A DNA stretch of 64,000 nucleotides from Setaria digitata (lineage: Eukaryota; Nematoda; Chromadorea; Rhabditida; Setariidae). How positions within the stretch are numbered: position 1 is the first letter of the stretch; each line of letters opens with the position of its first letter. The translations under genes were made by a program, and so were the position numbers. The stretch lies in contig RCAB01000141.1 in assembly GCA_003640385.1 (NCBI GenBank), positions 62,001 through 126,000 of the forward strand. Direction: 5' to 3'. Below are positions 25,301-39,686 of the stretch, piece after piece. A model generated the notes under the pieces. It saw only the letters and a program-made list of their open reading frames with translations. It ran no database searches and was not told where the DNA came from.

Positions 25301-28300
25301 TGATGATGGTGGTTTTGACTATAAGAAGAGTATTGTTGACACTATTATTGCTATAATTGACGAAAACCCAGATGCAAAGGAAGCAGGTTTGCAGCCTTCT
25401 ATTTTGTTTATTAGTCAGCTACGTATTTTCTATTTTCGTTACTAATTCAGTCTCCCTCACCATTTCTTATGATATATTGAAAATATACTGATAAATATAC
25501 TGAGACTTTATCGACTTATCTGTCTTCCTGTGGATTGTGGGGAAAATTTTCAGGGTTATCACATTTGTGTGAATTCATCGAAGACTGCGAACATCCCGTG
25601 CTTGCAACTCGTATACTACACTTGCTTGGTCGTGAAGCACCAACAACCGTTAGTCCATCACGTTACATTCGTTTCATCTACAATCGTGTCATTTTGGAAG
25701 CTACTCAAGTAATTTAGTTTTATTTTAATAAAATTTAAGATGAAATGATGTAATATGAAATTTTAGTAAGTTGAATATTTCTGGATGAAAGCATATTTCA
25801 GAATCGTTAATATTGTTTTAATATACTTTATAATCAAAAGGATTTCTATGCTTATTGCATGCAGTCAAAAAAAGTGGACTAAGATTGAAGTAGTGAAATT
25901 TTTAGTTATGAATTTAATTTCAAGGTCCGCGCGGCAGCAGTGACTGCTTTGGCCAAATTTGGCGCTCAGTGTCCTGATTTGCGGCCATCTATCCAAGTAT
26001 TACTGAAGCGTTGCTTGCTTGATACAGATGACGAAGTACGTGACCGAGCGACCTACTTTCTGTCAGTTCTGGAAACGGGAAACGCTCATCTAATTGCAAG
26101 TTATATTCTAAATGGTTTGCAAGTTAGTTTTCATTTTCTTTAAATTTAAATTCATAAATGGTTTTACTTTTCAGAACTATTTTTAAAGTTTATAAATATT
26201 TGGAAAGACAGTTTGGCTTTCATAGTTGTAATAATCAAAGTGCCAAATTTAGAGCTTATTTATATCACGATGTGTTTATTACTGGTGTTTTCTTTTCAAG
26301 GTATCAGTTCTTGGACTTGAACGAGCGCTAGAACAATATGTGACTAATGGAGAATATGATAAGCCGTTTGATTTGAAAATAGTACCTATTTCGACACTTC
26401 CGCTAACCATGACGGAAGTCAAGAAACCGTCACTCGCTGCAGAAACAATTTTGGAAAAAAAAGAAGAAAAGAAAGCATCGCGACAAGATATTTATGCAGG
26501 TCACTAATTTTAAAGGGCAATTTTAGTATAGGTCTTGAAAATTTTAATAGTGAGATTGTAATGTTTTGATTTGAGACTTCGTAATTTAAAACAGTCGTAA
26601 GGAATTAAGGATCAAATGATTCACTACTATGAATTTTTGTTATTGATAAGTTCTGATCTTGCAGAACAACTATCAGCTATTCCACCATTTGCCAGCCTAG
26701 GCCCACTGTTCAAATCATCTCAATCAATATCATTAACAGACGAAGTGACTGAATATAATGTTTCATGTGTTAAACATATTTTCTCACAACATATCGTTTT
26801 GCAGGTAAAGTTCAATTGCACTTGAGCTTCAAGTTGTAAGATTTGTGAACTTTAAGCTAAAAATGTTTAACTTATTGATGATGTATGCAAGTTTTACAAT
26901 ATTATATAAACAAATTTCAGTTTGACTGTAACAATACGTTGAATGATCAGTTGCTGGAGGATGTTTATGTTGAATTGGAACAGGTACCAGACACTGAAGA
27001 ATGGATGATTTTACATACGATACCTTTGGAAAAGTTGTCCTTTGGTATACAATCAACGACATATGTGCTGCTGAAAATTCCATCAACACCTGGTGTTGTG
27101 ACTGCAACTTTCAGTGCAACTTTGAAATTCAAAGTTCGCGATATCGATCCTACAACTGGCGAATTTGAAAGCGATGAGTGTTACAACGACGTTTTTGTTG
27201 TATGTTGTACAATTAATAACAAAATTCTAGTTCTTAAAGCAATTTCAGACATTCAACAATATTTTCAGACTTTAACATCGAATGTCACTAATGTCGTTAA
27301 AATATAAAAAATTGCTTTTTGAATATGAATTAACTTTAGTTGACTTAATAAATATGTAGTGGAGTCCTGTAAGTAATGGTAGGAGGTAAAACAAAGAAAT
27401 GAAAGTCCAAGAAATTCGAGTTCTGACGCATAATGGCTAAATACCAAGCAAGTGGTTGTTAATCACCTGGCGATAAAATTCACCTAATGGCTATTTGTGA
27501 TCTAAGAAGTTCTAATATATTTTTTTATTTTGAAAAGCTTGCTTTCGCAAATGCTTGTGCAACTCAGTGAAAGCTTTAAAGTGCGATCTTTTTTTTTCGT
27601 AGCTGGAGGAAGTTGAAATAACTGTGGCTGATCATGTGCAGCCGATGCAGCGAACCAATTTTGCTGCCATTTGGGACCAAATTGGTGATGGAAACGAAAA
27701 TGAAGATACATACGCCTTATCAACAGTACATACTCTGCAAGGTTGATTTACCATTAACTCTAATTTAAACCATAGATACACATTTAAATACTTTACAATC
27801 TCGCGCCCTGCATATTGTGAGAATTGATTTTGACTGTTGATAGTAATCCTCTCTCTCTCTCTCTTCCTCTCAATATATTTGAACATTTTGATGTTGGATA
27901 AAATGAAAATTCAATCGAAGTAATATGTTTTATTTTCATTATAGATGCGGTAAGAGAACTGATGAAGTGTATAGGGTTAGGCCCGTGCGAACGATCCGAT
28001 CGTGTGTCGGAAGGTAAGAGTGCGCACGTACTGCTGCTAGCGGGTGTATTTCGTGGTGGGCATGAAGTTTTAGCGAAAGCACGGCTGGCAGTGGACTCAG
28101 TTGATAGAACTGTCACAATGAATTTCATAGTCAGGTGAAACTTTTTTTTTTCAATCAATACATTATTTGAAAAAAGGCGAGGAGGAATAAAAATTTTAGT
28201 TTATTCAAGCAGGACATTTTCTAAAAGTCCAATTATACTGCTTGTCTTGTTCATTATTACATCAACCAGATTTTGAAGGTTAGAAATATTTCCAGTTTGC

Positions 28301-28557
28301 TGGAATGTCTACAATAGCATTTACTGGTATGGAATAAGAGTATTAGCAGTATTTCTCATCAGCGTGTAATTTGGATTTTTGTGGATGAAAGTAAATCACC
28401 TCTCACAATATCATTTCAAAATTTTCTTTGGAGCCTTGGCACTTTTATTTATTGCTGTCACTTGTGGAAAAAGAAAATTGTGGATCACATAAAGGCGTGA
28501 ATTTTCAGGTCGGATAATTCGACAGTAAGTGAAATTATAGGAAGTGCAGTGGCCTGA
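22339..28557 (+). CDS. COPG: Coatomer subunit gamma
   Basis: COPI coat subunit acting in Golgi-to-ER retrograde and intra-Golgi vesicle transport. Sixteen exons join without a frame break: 22339-22422, 22779-23011, 23189-23303, 23420-23547, 23854-24024, 24217-24418, 24713-24901, 25212-25386, 25554-25708, 25925-26122, 26301-26499, 26665-26804, 26921-27199, 27603-27741, 27945-28134, 28509-28557. The product is 881 residues (human COPG1 874). The N-terminal adaptin-like solenoid carries [39 protein letters not shown] and [13 protein letters not shown] charged linker follows, then the appendage ([45 protein letters not shown]). The start has two adjacent ATGs; [17 protein letters not shown] aligns with the human N-terminus. 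The intron after 23547 begins with GC rather than GT. Identification is near certain. Confidence 0.98.
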
Positions 28558-30443
28558 GCTCAATCATTTATGACAACGAGATATACTAATATAACAAACT
28601 GTGATTTCTTATGTTCATTTATAGCTTTTTTTTCGAACAGTTTTATTGTGGGTTTGGTGTGTGCAAAATATATGCCGTGAAATTTGTTGAGAAATTATAT
28701 CTGTTAGTATTAGCTCTCCATGTGAGGATCCCGTGTAAGTGCAAAAAATAATATTTTGTATTGGAAGCTAACTGAAATGTGAAATAAGCTTAAGAACTTC
28801 ATTTCATGTTGTAATCATTTAATGCTATTAATAATTTTTCTTTTCCTGGTTTACTGCACTATTGCCTAACAGTTATAAGTCTTATTTAACGTGATTTTTT
28901 CCCTTTAAAATACTTTCCATTTATTATGTTTTTGTTGGGCAACATACTTGTCATTAAATAAAATCATTTCCCCCATTAGTAAGGAATTGCGCACACAGCT
29001 GTTCAAGTTGTCAGAGGCAAATTTAAATTCCTGTGCTTCTAAAATATGATCAAATTAGAAATTGGCACATATAGCTTCTTTCTGTAAGCTTCCATTTATT
29101 TCGTGGAGCTTGTTACTGCAAATAAAGTTTGGCTGTTTCGAAATGATAGATAGAAATATCCCAGCCATCTTGATAATAACGGTGGAAAACTTCATTTTAT
29201 GGAAAAAAAGCAAAATTATTTTGGCCAATGTGAGCCGTTTTACTACTCGATGCTACTTTAAATCTTTGAAAGTACGTAATTCTTGTATTCTTGGAAACAA
29301 ATATCAACATTATCAGGGTAAAGAAATGCTTGAGTTCACTACATATTACATGCTGATCACGAATTACCACCAATTGTTTGGTGAAGAAACGACATTGGTA
29401 CTACTGTTGTTCCATTCTGTTAAACTTTTCTTTCCTTGCTTTTCATATTTACGCATGTATAGTTCGACATGTCATATGATTAAAAGTAAATTTCTGGACA
29501 CGAGAAAGTCAGGATTCCTTTGAAGATGATTTAAAAATGTTTTTTTTTTTTTGATTCATAGATTGTCATTTGATTATTTCCTCTTTTAATTTTGTTATAA
29601 TTTTAAAGCACATTATTCTTGACATAAATATGCTAGAATAAACTATTTTTTCTGTCCATTAATTAGAATTCTACTATAAATTGTACATTGTGATGTATTT
29701 TTATGACAAAATCTTTTTTATTTTTAAATCTCATTCAGTAGAATTTTCGAATATTCAGAATTTTGTTTAAATGTATGATCTTGTTGTTAAATGTAAGAAA
29801 TGTTGCTAGCTTCTACGTAATGTTTATTTAAGCTAATGTACGCATGCATGCACGTATGTGTTAGATGTGTGTGTGCGTGTGCAAACATGATGTACACACG
29901 AGTATATTTCAGTGGACATCACGAGCATCATTAAACTAATAACTTCGAGAATAAATGAAATATTTTCGGATCGAGAAAGTTAAAGCTAAATATGTCATGC
30001 ACCACATCTGTTATAAATGCTCACTTCATTCATTGAACAGCACGAGTAGCTTAGTTCAGGTGTAAGAAAGATGAGGGAAATATCTTTGGTAGTACCCATA
30101 GGATACCACTAACTTCAGTTAGTTGATCAACTCTTTTAGCACTTCTATTTTCGACATTCCATTGATTTAGTTTGCTAGATCTTTCCATCATTTACTCATT
30201 TATTTCTCAAATAATATATATATATTGGGAAATGCATAGACCAAATTAGATATTATTTTCGTTTACGTAGTTGGCATAATCATTTTTAATTGTTAAAGTT
30301 ATAAAGACTGCTCATATATTAATTATGCTCGATATTAAAAGGTTTTCATATGTAGAAGAAAAAGGCTGTGTTCTTGACAAACTGTGCCACTTTTCAGGTT
30401 GGTATTATGTGTAACTCATGAATGAGGAGTTGGGTTCAGAGAG
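28558..30443. other. Intergenic region between COPG and the zinc-ribbon gene
   Basis: No supported gene. An open frame at 29062-29523 starts with TTG, has no recognisable domain and was rejected. A short TG-rich stretch lies near 29850-29900. The COPG 3' UTR is included. Confidence 0.6.
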
Positions 30444-31955
30444 ATGGCATCCAAGAAGCATACCAAATCACCTCATCATGATCGTATGATATTCATTTAC
30501 CTTCTTATTTTTATCATAAATTGTAGCTCTGGGGATATAGCTATTTTTCTTTTAGCATTTCTCTTTTCAGAAATTACTGAGGATGATGCTGTACCATCGT
30601 TTGATAGTATTGAAGTAGCCCTTAACGGAGGATTCCAGAAAGAGGTGTTTAAAGAGTTGAAGATGTTGGTTTCAGGGTCCAGAAATTCGGACCTGAAACA
30701 TCCAGAAGGTAACATTTACAGTACTTTGTTTGAAATAATGCTGATAAGAAATTTTCATTCCAGAATAATAATGAGAAAAATAGGAGAGAATTGAAAGCTT
30801 ATTTCGAGAAAAAAAAAATGAACATTTATCACCTGGTTATCACTTCATACTTCATATTTGCAGAGGAATCCAGCGTGGGAGGACATGTTAGTGATATGAA
30901 TAATACATTTCTTCCGGTTCCTGCAGATCCAGTGGCTATATTGCAAAAAGATAAGGAATCGAATGTAAGCAGATTTTTGTCTTTATTTTTTTATAACTGT
31001 AGTCGTTGGGCAAAACGAGATGAGTTTCAGAACGGTTTACTGGAATTTCGAACTTTGTTTCAAATTTTATTCCATAATGGCATACTTATGGTACTAGAAC
31101 ATTAGAATTTGGAATAGTTCCATTTGTAAGTAAAAACTATGTGAACTGGAAATTGGAATTAAAGAAAAAACAAAGTAGTGGAATTTTGTTTACACAAATT
31201 TAATGACTGTACAGTAAAAAAAAAATTTTCAAGGATTTCACTGCATATCCAACAAGCTGTCGGTTTTGTGGTGGGATGCTACGAGCTGTTAATAAACATC
31301 GCGATGACCAAAAGTTGACGCTACAATGTAGACGCCGTACATGCATGAAGTAAATTTTATTTTACATTCACCTAAAAAAGTAGTTCTATTTCAGACAAGA
31401 TTCGATCTAGATGCCTTCAACAATTGCTTTAATTTTTAAATTTCGAATATACACTTCTTCAGTACATTTTTCAATCTTATCTTTTTTCTTTAAAGCGTTA
31501 TATTTCAGATTTAATGGTGTTACAGCTGATAAAAACGCTAAGCATTTCTTATCGGAGATGGCAAAACCAAAGGTTTTATGGTTTTTAAGCAATTTCTATT
31601 TGCCCCTTTATCATATATATTGAATTCGACTCAGTAGTTGCAAAAAAAATATCTTGTTCTAGGCTCCACAGATTGATTATGGCTGGTATTTGTCAGATCC
31701 AGTGAAGCATGCTTACGGTATTTTTGCTTCCGATAATGATTCTTCAGATTCCGACGTTGATAAGTAAGTTTTGAACATGCATCACAAGTTTTACAAGAGC
31801 AACTGTTTTTATGGAGTTTATCAATTTCAAGTAACTTTTCCAACAGTCTAGAATATGCACTCTGTAGGTCAAGTGTGGATGTCCGACCAATTATTCAAGA
31901 TGGAAGCATAATGCTTCGAGTTTTTGGACAAAAGAGATTGGTTAGGTTGTTATAA
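30444..31955 (+). CDS. Unrecognised 215-aa protein with four-cysteine zinc ribbon
   Basis: Seven exons join in frame with consensus splice sites: 30444-30483, 30571-30708, 30864-30964, 31234-31349, 31509-31572, 31663-31763, 31868-31955. I do not recognise the family. Visible parts: a basic start (MASKKHTKSPHHD), an acidic low-complexity N-terminal third, then a zinc-ribbon-like CxxC-19x-CxxxxC (Cys102, 105, 125, 130) ending CRRRTCMKFNG. After it come TADKNAKHFLSEMAKP, an IDYGWYLSDPVKHAYGIF segment and an acidic serine patch (DNDSSDSDVD). The cysteine spacing faintly resembles the ribbon ahead of ISXO2/Merlin-type transposase domains, but no catalytic domain is present; that link is only a guess. 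There is no signal peptide or membrane helix, so a nuclear or cytosolic protein is most likely. It is convergent with NUP88. Confidence 0.75.
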
Positions 31956-32562
31956 ACAGTTACATTTTTTATTTCTGTTCAGTCTCTTTGCGACTTTATA
32001 CATATACGTCAACTCTCTTATTTTGTTCAGCTTCACTCACCAAAATGTGTTCATTTTTTTTTACTAGTTGGTACGTTGACCAATGTTCACCTGAAAATAT
32101 GCACATTCAGTAGAGGACCGTGATGTTAACCGACAAAACGGTTGAGTAATTAAGTTTCTAAACTGCCTGAGATGTTCAGTAGTAAATATGTACTTTTTCT
32201 CTTCGTCTTTCTTGAATAAGGTGGATCCCCTGAGTGAACTAATATAGTTTGTCATAGATCATATTCCCTCTCGCACACTCAGTTAGGCTGTATAATAATT
32301 TTTTATGTTACTCCTAGAAATCTATTTTGGGTAGGATTCACCATTGCAGTCGACTCTCTTTCAGCGTAATTCGAAAACAGATTATAACATAGAGCTAAGT
32401 GTACCCTGATACACAGGTTAAGGATTGCTTTCCTGTAACGAACATTAGAGGATTTTTTATTTACACATCACTCACTTTAAAATACATTTCTTACTAAAGT
32501 TTTAATGAAGAACTAACAATATGTCTTCAAATTGCATTTTTGTCTTCGTCTTTACACAGCTT
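31956..32562. other. Convergent intergenic region
   Basis: The 3' ends of the zinc-ribbon gene (plus) and NUP88 (minus) face each other across 607 bp. It holds both 3' UTRs; no further gene is seen. Confidence 0.6.
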
Positions 32563-35500
32563 TCAATCGGATTGAGGTCTTGGCTTTGGTGAAGTAGAAG
32601 GTGCTTCCTCAGCAGTCATACTTGCCTGTATGGAATCAATTTTTTTTATAAGCTGTTTAGTCCAGCTGACCATTTCATTGATATCTTCCGTGCTATAAAG
32701 AAAACATCAACTGGAAGTACAACATAGAAATTTGAATTTTTTGATGAAAAAAAAGATATCTCGCACTTTTTGCAGTTTATTAAACATGGTACTGAATAAT
32801 TAAATGCGGTTACATGGATAAGTCTGCAGTAATACAAAACTGAACTCTTAGTACAAATACTTCTCGTCGTAAAAATGAAAGTAGTGGGATGAGAAATATG
32901 AACAGTGGAATGGGAAAAGAACTAAAAATGTATGGAACTGAAGAGATGTGGTGAAAAGTTTAATAATAATAATAAAAATAAAAGGCAAACTTTTTGGACA
33001 ACATGAACTTTTGCGCGCTTACTGATGCACAAAATGAGCGCGTAGGCCCGAACCGGTCACGGCGCTTAGCGGCTACCTCATTTGCAAGCTGAAAAAATAA
33101 GATAGAAGCTTTGAACCTAATGCATTAATTAAGACGACCTACAAACTACATTCAATTATGGAGGAAATAATGATAAACCTTTTCAACGTATCAACAAATT
33201 ATATGGAAACCATGAAAAGATCAAATCTTCTGGAAACAATTTCGAATTGATCATTAAAACAATATAGCAGAAACCTTGACCTGAACGAATAAAATCCAAA
33301 ATTATTAAAAGAAATCATATTTTACGTATGGTAGCTGTCGTATGATTCCATCGACTTCAACATGTAGTGTTTCTAATCTGTCCTTCAAAGCTTTTTCTGA
33401 ATCTGTTAATGGGAACATCCTTGGTATAAGACCTAAGCCAAGCTGCAAGATTTTACTTTATTCACAATGCAATATTTCGAAAAAAATATCAAATAGAAAT
33501 TAGCGTATAGTCAAGTAACTATATGAGCTCGGACCTTTTCAGAGAACCTAATCGAAATCAAACAACCAAAAATAATCTTGGCCTAAACGAGACACCAGTC
33601 TTATTGTAGAATACTCTAAAACGCAACTTCAACCCTTTTAACCAACGGTTTTGCTTCTCAATTCAAATTTATCGCCACCCTTACAAAAAAATTTTTAATT
33701 TCTGTTAGATCTCTGTAGAAGTTCATTAAGTAAGCGGATGGATAAATAGAACAAAGATTTATTAATTTAACTCGTCCTGAGACTACTAATAATGGCATAC
33801 CATACTTCTAAAATCTCTAATTATAGAACTAGGGCTGCGATGAATAAACGAGTAAATCCGAGATGGGAGGGATTAAGCTTCACAGTTATTTTTTTCGCGC
33901 TATCAAAGGATCTACTTTCACCTAAAAAAAGTTCCATTTTTACTTCACTTAAAATTAAACCTTTAAGTTTTCTCATCTGGTATAAAATGAACCTCATCAC
34001 TTCGTTTTTTCAATTGTGCAACTGCCCGCTGAATTTTATAAATACGATTTTTCACATCAACATATGCAGATAGCACTCGCAATAATCGCTCCGTACACGT
34101 TGATTTATTATTATTTATTGTTTCCAAACTTTCGATATCTTCACTAATTCTGAAAAAAAACAAACAGATACGAAAAACTTCGTGTTAATGGAAAAAGCGA
34201 AATGATAGCAAATAAAATCGCTTAGCTCACAATCAATAATATTAAACATTGATCAGGACTATTTCAAGCGTGTCTTCTTTGACTATCTATCATTTAAAAC
34301 TGCCTGTATTCATTACTCAATTCCTTTTGAGTATATTCCACCTTAACTCAAGCCAAAAAAAAAAAAAGATATTAAATTATAAATTCGTGACAAATAAAAA
34401 AACCATTTCTATGGAATTTAGAGTTGGATAACACAAAAACAAAATTTCAAAGCTTGCATGTCGTGAGCCTTTCTGAAAGCAATTTGTGTAATTTTCATAT
34501 TTTCCACTAAGGCTTCAACAACATCACTGGCTACTGCAATAGCTTCAGCTTCCGTCACTGATTTATTCAATCTGGAAAGAACTAAATTATAACTTTCAAG
34601 ACCAGAACTTCGTTTAACCTATTTTCGAAATTCTTTTATGCATTGCAAAGGTTAATAACTTTTTCTGGTTTTTCCGATTCGCATGATTTGCTTCTAAATA
34701 TACAACGGAAATTATTGGGAAAAATTAGGACAATAAAGCACCTAAATGTAGGTATCATAGTCTGAGATTTCAGGATTGCCAGACATTCTTCAAGAAGATA
34801 ATTTTGAATTCTTCGTTCAGTAGGGATGCTATGTCGTTCACTTATTCCACGTCTATTATTCAAAATAGCATCCTGCCTGCAAAATAACCATCGGTTTAGT
34901 GCTCTAGAATGTCAAATTACAAGACTGAGATGTTCTATAATGAACAAATAACAATTATTTGAATTTTTCAATTCAAATCTAAAAACTAACTTCGTAAATT
35001 TATGCACCAATTGTTTTGATGAGGTAGCTGCTACATAAACTATATCCCTCTCATCAAAAGCATTGTTAATATCATCAGGAGTCAGGAATTTTTCATCGAC
35101 AATATTAGCAGCAGTAGCAAATATTATAGCGTCTTGTTGTCCTTTTGAATCAGTACTTCCCAAAATACGAAATATGTGATGTATTTTTGAATCAGGAAAA
35201 TCATTCGAGTCTTTTTCGCAACTAAAACTTTATGAAATTTAAAAAAAAAAAAAACTACAATGGAAAACATCCATTACAGTTACAATGCAAAATAATCGCT
35301 GGGCAATATATATTTCTTTCAAAAGCACGAACAAATAATTAAACGATGAAATCAGAAGTGACTGGACATTAGATATCCCTGGATATCAAATTCTTCACAT
35401 TTCGCTATGTCGAGGTATACTGTTTAAATAGAGGAACGAACGAATAAACGCAAAATGACTAATGAGTTAAGTAACTAAACAAACAATGAAGAGAAAAACA

Positions 35501-38500
35501 AACTATGAAGCAATTTAACTTTTATATATTTTTATTTTTGCAACGTAACTTTAAAATTATGTTCCTGTTTAAAATATTAAATACTTACTTTGCACCCGAT
35601 AGCAGCAAATATGATAACAAATGATACCATGGCCTTACATCAACTGTAAAAAGATTTGCTCCACAAAGAACGAAATACTGGCCAGACTGCGCAGGATCTG
35701 AAGCATGTAAGTAACTTCTAAACCCAAATGCAACAACATTTCAGTACTGTTGTAGTGATATTTCAGTTGATGATGACTTTGCTCTTCTACATAACTCTTA
35801 TTCATAAACATAATTGTATCACAACATTAAAAAAAATGGATGTGTTCCTATTTCCGTACGTTATAGATATGAAAGTTCAGTGGAATAGCTAAGAAAAAAG
35901 TTAGTAAGTGAAATTTTTAACTTGCCAAAGTAGTACTAACCATTCTGTAAACAATATACAATATCAACAAGCGGTTTGCAAGGTAGTAACAAATTATCAT
36001 AGGAAATAAGAACAAATTCCATGTGCCCATCGAAAGTCTCCTGAAAATAAAAAGTAGGCAGTCGTAGAAACCTTAATCTTAATTGTATAACTACTAATGA
36101 TAATAGATTATAATATTCGAAAATTAAAAAACAATAGCGTTCTAGCTTGAAGTTCACAAACTAAAAGTTGCTAAAAAATTAACAATTGGACCTGGTCTAG
36201 TGTTACAGCAAAAAAATGTGTGATGCATCCTTTTGAGGAGATTAAGGAGAAAACCGGTAGCGATGCTTTGTCGTGGCACTGTATATAAAGTATATCTAAA
36301 GCATCATTACAGGTATAATCACTTGTTCCAGTTCCTGTAACTGCAAGAGGCCCCTGTACCTCAATAACTCTGAAAATAACTTGTCAAAATAATGTCAGAT
36401 ATCTGCGGATTAAATGAAACCTTTGAAGAGTAATGTCACCCACCAATTGAGAAATCACGAAAGAAAAGTCTGTTTTGATATCTAATAACAGCTAACCTGC
36501 TCTCTGAACAAATGACAATGTAAATTTCACCACACTCGTTATCAATAGCAAACAATGTCCTTAGGCTAATTTCCCTACCACTGTCACTATCCGTACGAAT
36601 AAATGACGGTCCAAAATCGAATGAAGCTGAAAATAAATCATCGCCCCGTATAATAACTTACTATAAGAAAAGCTATAATTTATTTTGGATCTTTGGACAA
36701 ACAACTCCCAATAATATAACATTAATGTGAAATAAAACTGACATTATCCGATGGTCAAAGAATTCGCTACCTTTAGTAAAACAAGCGCTATTTACAACGA
36801 CCCGTAAATCACAATATTTATAAATTTATTTTGATTCCATATACTAAACTTATAAGCATCAACACTAATTTTTGGACAGAAAAAAGGCTAAAGCTAAATC
36901 CCAATACACTATCAATCTCACGAAATATAAAGTTCTTTTCTGTGATAAAATGAAGGAGTTCTAGAGAAAGATGTAGAAACTGAATTAAAAAGGGATTTTT
37001 AATTTAATTCTGCCAGCACAACAAAAGGGGATTTATAAATGAAGCGAAAATTAACCAATTTATTTCATAAATGATATTCAAACCTATGTAGTTACACAAG
37101 CCAAATGAACGCGCACTACTTGTTTCACTTAGACCAAGCATTGATTTAAAATCGATTATAACTGTAGGCGTAGCACAAGTGATATCGGTATCATAAATCC
37201 TTAAACTTTATTAATTGATAAAAAATGTTGCCATTCTCACAAACCTTTGTAATCCTTTTTTTTCTATCAAGAGCAATAAAAATGACAGTAAAAAATTTTA
37301 TCTCTGAAAAATGAAGGCTTGAGGTGAATAAAAAGTTGCCAACAAGAATTTAGAAAGTAACACGAAACCTAATAATATTTCCATTAGAAAGAACAGCTAG
37401 TTTGTTGTAAGCGTGATGACCACACTCATGCCGCTCCTTTGAACACCATCGAATTTTAAGGATATTAACTCCACTATTTGCTGATCCCACATTGCAACCA
37501 ACAAAATAGCTTCTTTAAAAAATGAGAGAAGTTAAGTAGATTTCTCTTTGCTGCTTAATTCTATAAAAATTTAAGAGCCAAAAGTGTCTTTTATTCAGCA
37601 CATCCCGTTTTTTCCATTAATAGTCAACTAAATCTTGAAAGGAGTGTGAATTAATTTCAAAAAGAAAGTCCATAAATGCCCATCACTGCACAGTTTTTGG
37701 TCTAATTTGCAAGCTTGATAATTGAAAACAATATTTGATTCAGTTACTTTTGAATACAGCGGCTTAGACAGAACTTGATGTCACTGAAGTAACTGTGTTG
37801 GACATCGTCTAATCCACTCAGCCGTTACATTTTTCTATTTTTTATATCTTGGTGGTAAAAATTTGAGGAAATTCTAGTTGGTTTAAATCTCAAACTAAAA
37901 TTTCTAAGCTGTTTTATTTAAGATTGAAGAAAGAAACTCCCTAGATTTCATCTTCCTATGTTTTTAGCATAGAGCAATTTTTATATATTTACAGAAGCAA
38001 AAAATTCTGTAAATATCGTGGAAACAATTACTTGCAGTGGTAAGTGGATTGCAAATGATCCATCAGAGGATCTCTTGTCACAGCTTGTCGGCACCAACAA
38101 TCATAGGGTATTTCAACAACAAACACCGAATGTGCAGTTGATAACGCTACACGGCTGCCATTCTTATTGACAAACATTGCTGAGAATTTTTCCTCGAATG
38201 GTAAAGCTGGATCAATGCATAGTTTCTGCAAAAACTTAAAGGTAACAAATTCAACTACCATTTGAAGAGTTAAGCAGTATATATTTGATTTCCTTAATAT
38301 CTTTACTATGGAATTTCAGCAAACTTCAAACTAACGGAATAAACTTCGTAGGATAAGACAAATCGGACTAGATACATAAAGAAATACGGGACTATGCCCT
38401 TATTTTATGTTGCTATGAACAATATGGTTTCGTGCAAAAATTGGAAGTCACCTAGTATTGGTATTTTGGTACCGAAAGATTTTAAAAGTTCACTTTCTAT

Positions 38501-38843
38501 GTCCTTTATTACAGCCAACAAAATTTCACTACCAAACCACGTTGATTCACTTCATCCACTTCCAAAATTTTTTTTCTCCACTTCCCTAACCTAACCATAT
38601 CAGTTTAATAAATCATAGTTTCTGCAATCTCTGAAGATTGTTTAATATTGCTAACGTCAATCTGGATTAATAATAACTTACAGTTCGTCTTTTACAGTAA
38701 GGCTTTCCATCGGTTCCGGGATACAAGCCAGCAATAAACCACAAAATATTGCCATCAAATACCATAAGTCCATGACCCATGTAATTATCGATCAAGATAT
38801 TTCCCGAAATCCCATCAGCCAGAAAATCTAATAACATATCCAT
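32563..38843 (-). CDS. NUP88: Nuclear pore protein Nup88
   Basis: Cytoplasmic-face nucleoporin that works with Nup214 and Nup62 in nuclear export. Fifteen exons, in order of translation (minus strand): 38843-38682, 38225-38032, 37509-37369, 37199-37084, 36626-36497, 36369-36192, 36040-35941, 35697-35589, 35221-34991, 34876-34742, 34571-34458, 34149-33993, 33442-33326, 33088-32991, 32692-32563. All phases agree, giving 703 residues (human 741). The N-terminal beta-propeller half includes GSRVALSTAHSVFVVEIPYD, ASFDFGPSF and DNECGEIYIVI. The C-terminal half is coiled coil, with FPLTDSEKALKDRLETLHVE aligning to human LPVLSDSERDMKKELQ, and TEDINEMVSWTKQL to GEHIREMVKQIND. The intron after 34458 appears to start with GC. 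The start at 38843 is the first ATG after an AG that could be a cis or trans-splice acceptor. An additional upstream exon is not excluded. Confidence 0.92.
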
Positions 38844-39686
38844 AATCCTGAAATTACAATTTACAACATACTATCAATGACTTATGTAAGTTTCAGACTT
38901 TTCTGCTGTAATTCACTTTGTTAGGCACCTTAAATAAAAAAAAAAAAAATCAGCCAATAGAAATGGAGCAAACAAACATACGAATTAGAATGTACTAAGA
39001 TCTGTCTAGTAGCCTATACTCGATGAATTTTATCAAAACCAAAAACATTACTTGATAAAGTCATTACAGCTTATTTCTATGGCACTAACTTCCAGTACTT
39101 TTGACTTACGCAGTAATTACCCCCGTTCATCTATAAATTACTGATACAGCAACTGTGCCTTCCTGACCTAGCAAATCACGACTTAATGATTACGTCTTAG
39201 TGACACATCAAACATGCCTCGTCTAACGACTAAAATCTTCACGCCTGTTAATCAAGCTTTATCCCAACAACAATTTAAATAAGATACTCAAATTACTCGC
39301 TCCCATGCTGCGCACGCTATGCAATTATTTGTATCCATCTATCATGCATCTGTTGGAGTCGAATAAGAAGGTATAAGCTTTCACTGAGTTCATCTTAAAT
39401 TTTTAGTCTAATTTGCTGATAAAAATTATCAGTTCAATGTTAACAATAGGAAAGTCAATTTACAACCTTCACTATGACACGTAAATGAAAAATCAAAAAA
39501 ATTTCTTGAAAAATTTTCATTCCTTTCAAATAATTATCATCGTTCATCAGCATGTAGTGATAAAAATGTTTTATACATTCAAGAATTCATAAAATTTTGC
39601 TTCCACGCATCGAATAATTTCGTATATTGTTGAATTCAGAAGTGATATTGTTTTATGCAGCAAATTACATCCAAAATATCCCCACT

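Noticed and set aside
27793..28158. 121-codon minus-strand frame
   Set aside because: Antisense to COPG exon 15; no independent evidence.
29062..29523. 153-codon open frame on plus
   Set aside because: It starts with TTG rather than ATG, has no recognisable domain, signal or splice partner, and a frame of this length is only marginally unexpected in six-frame AT-rich sequence.
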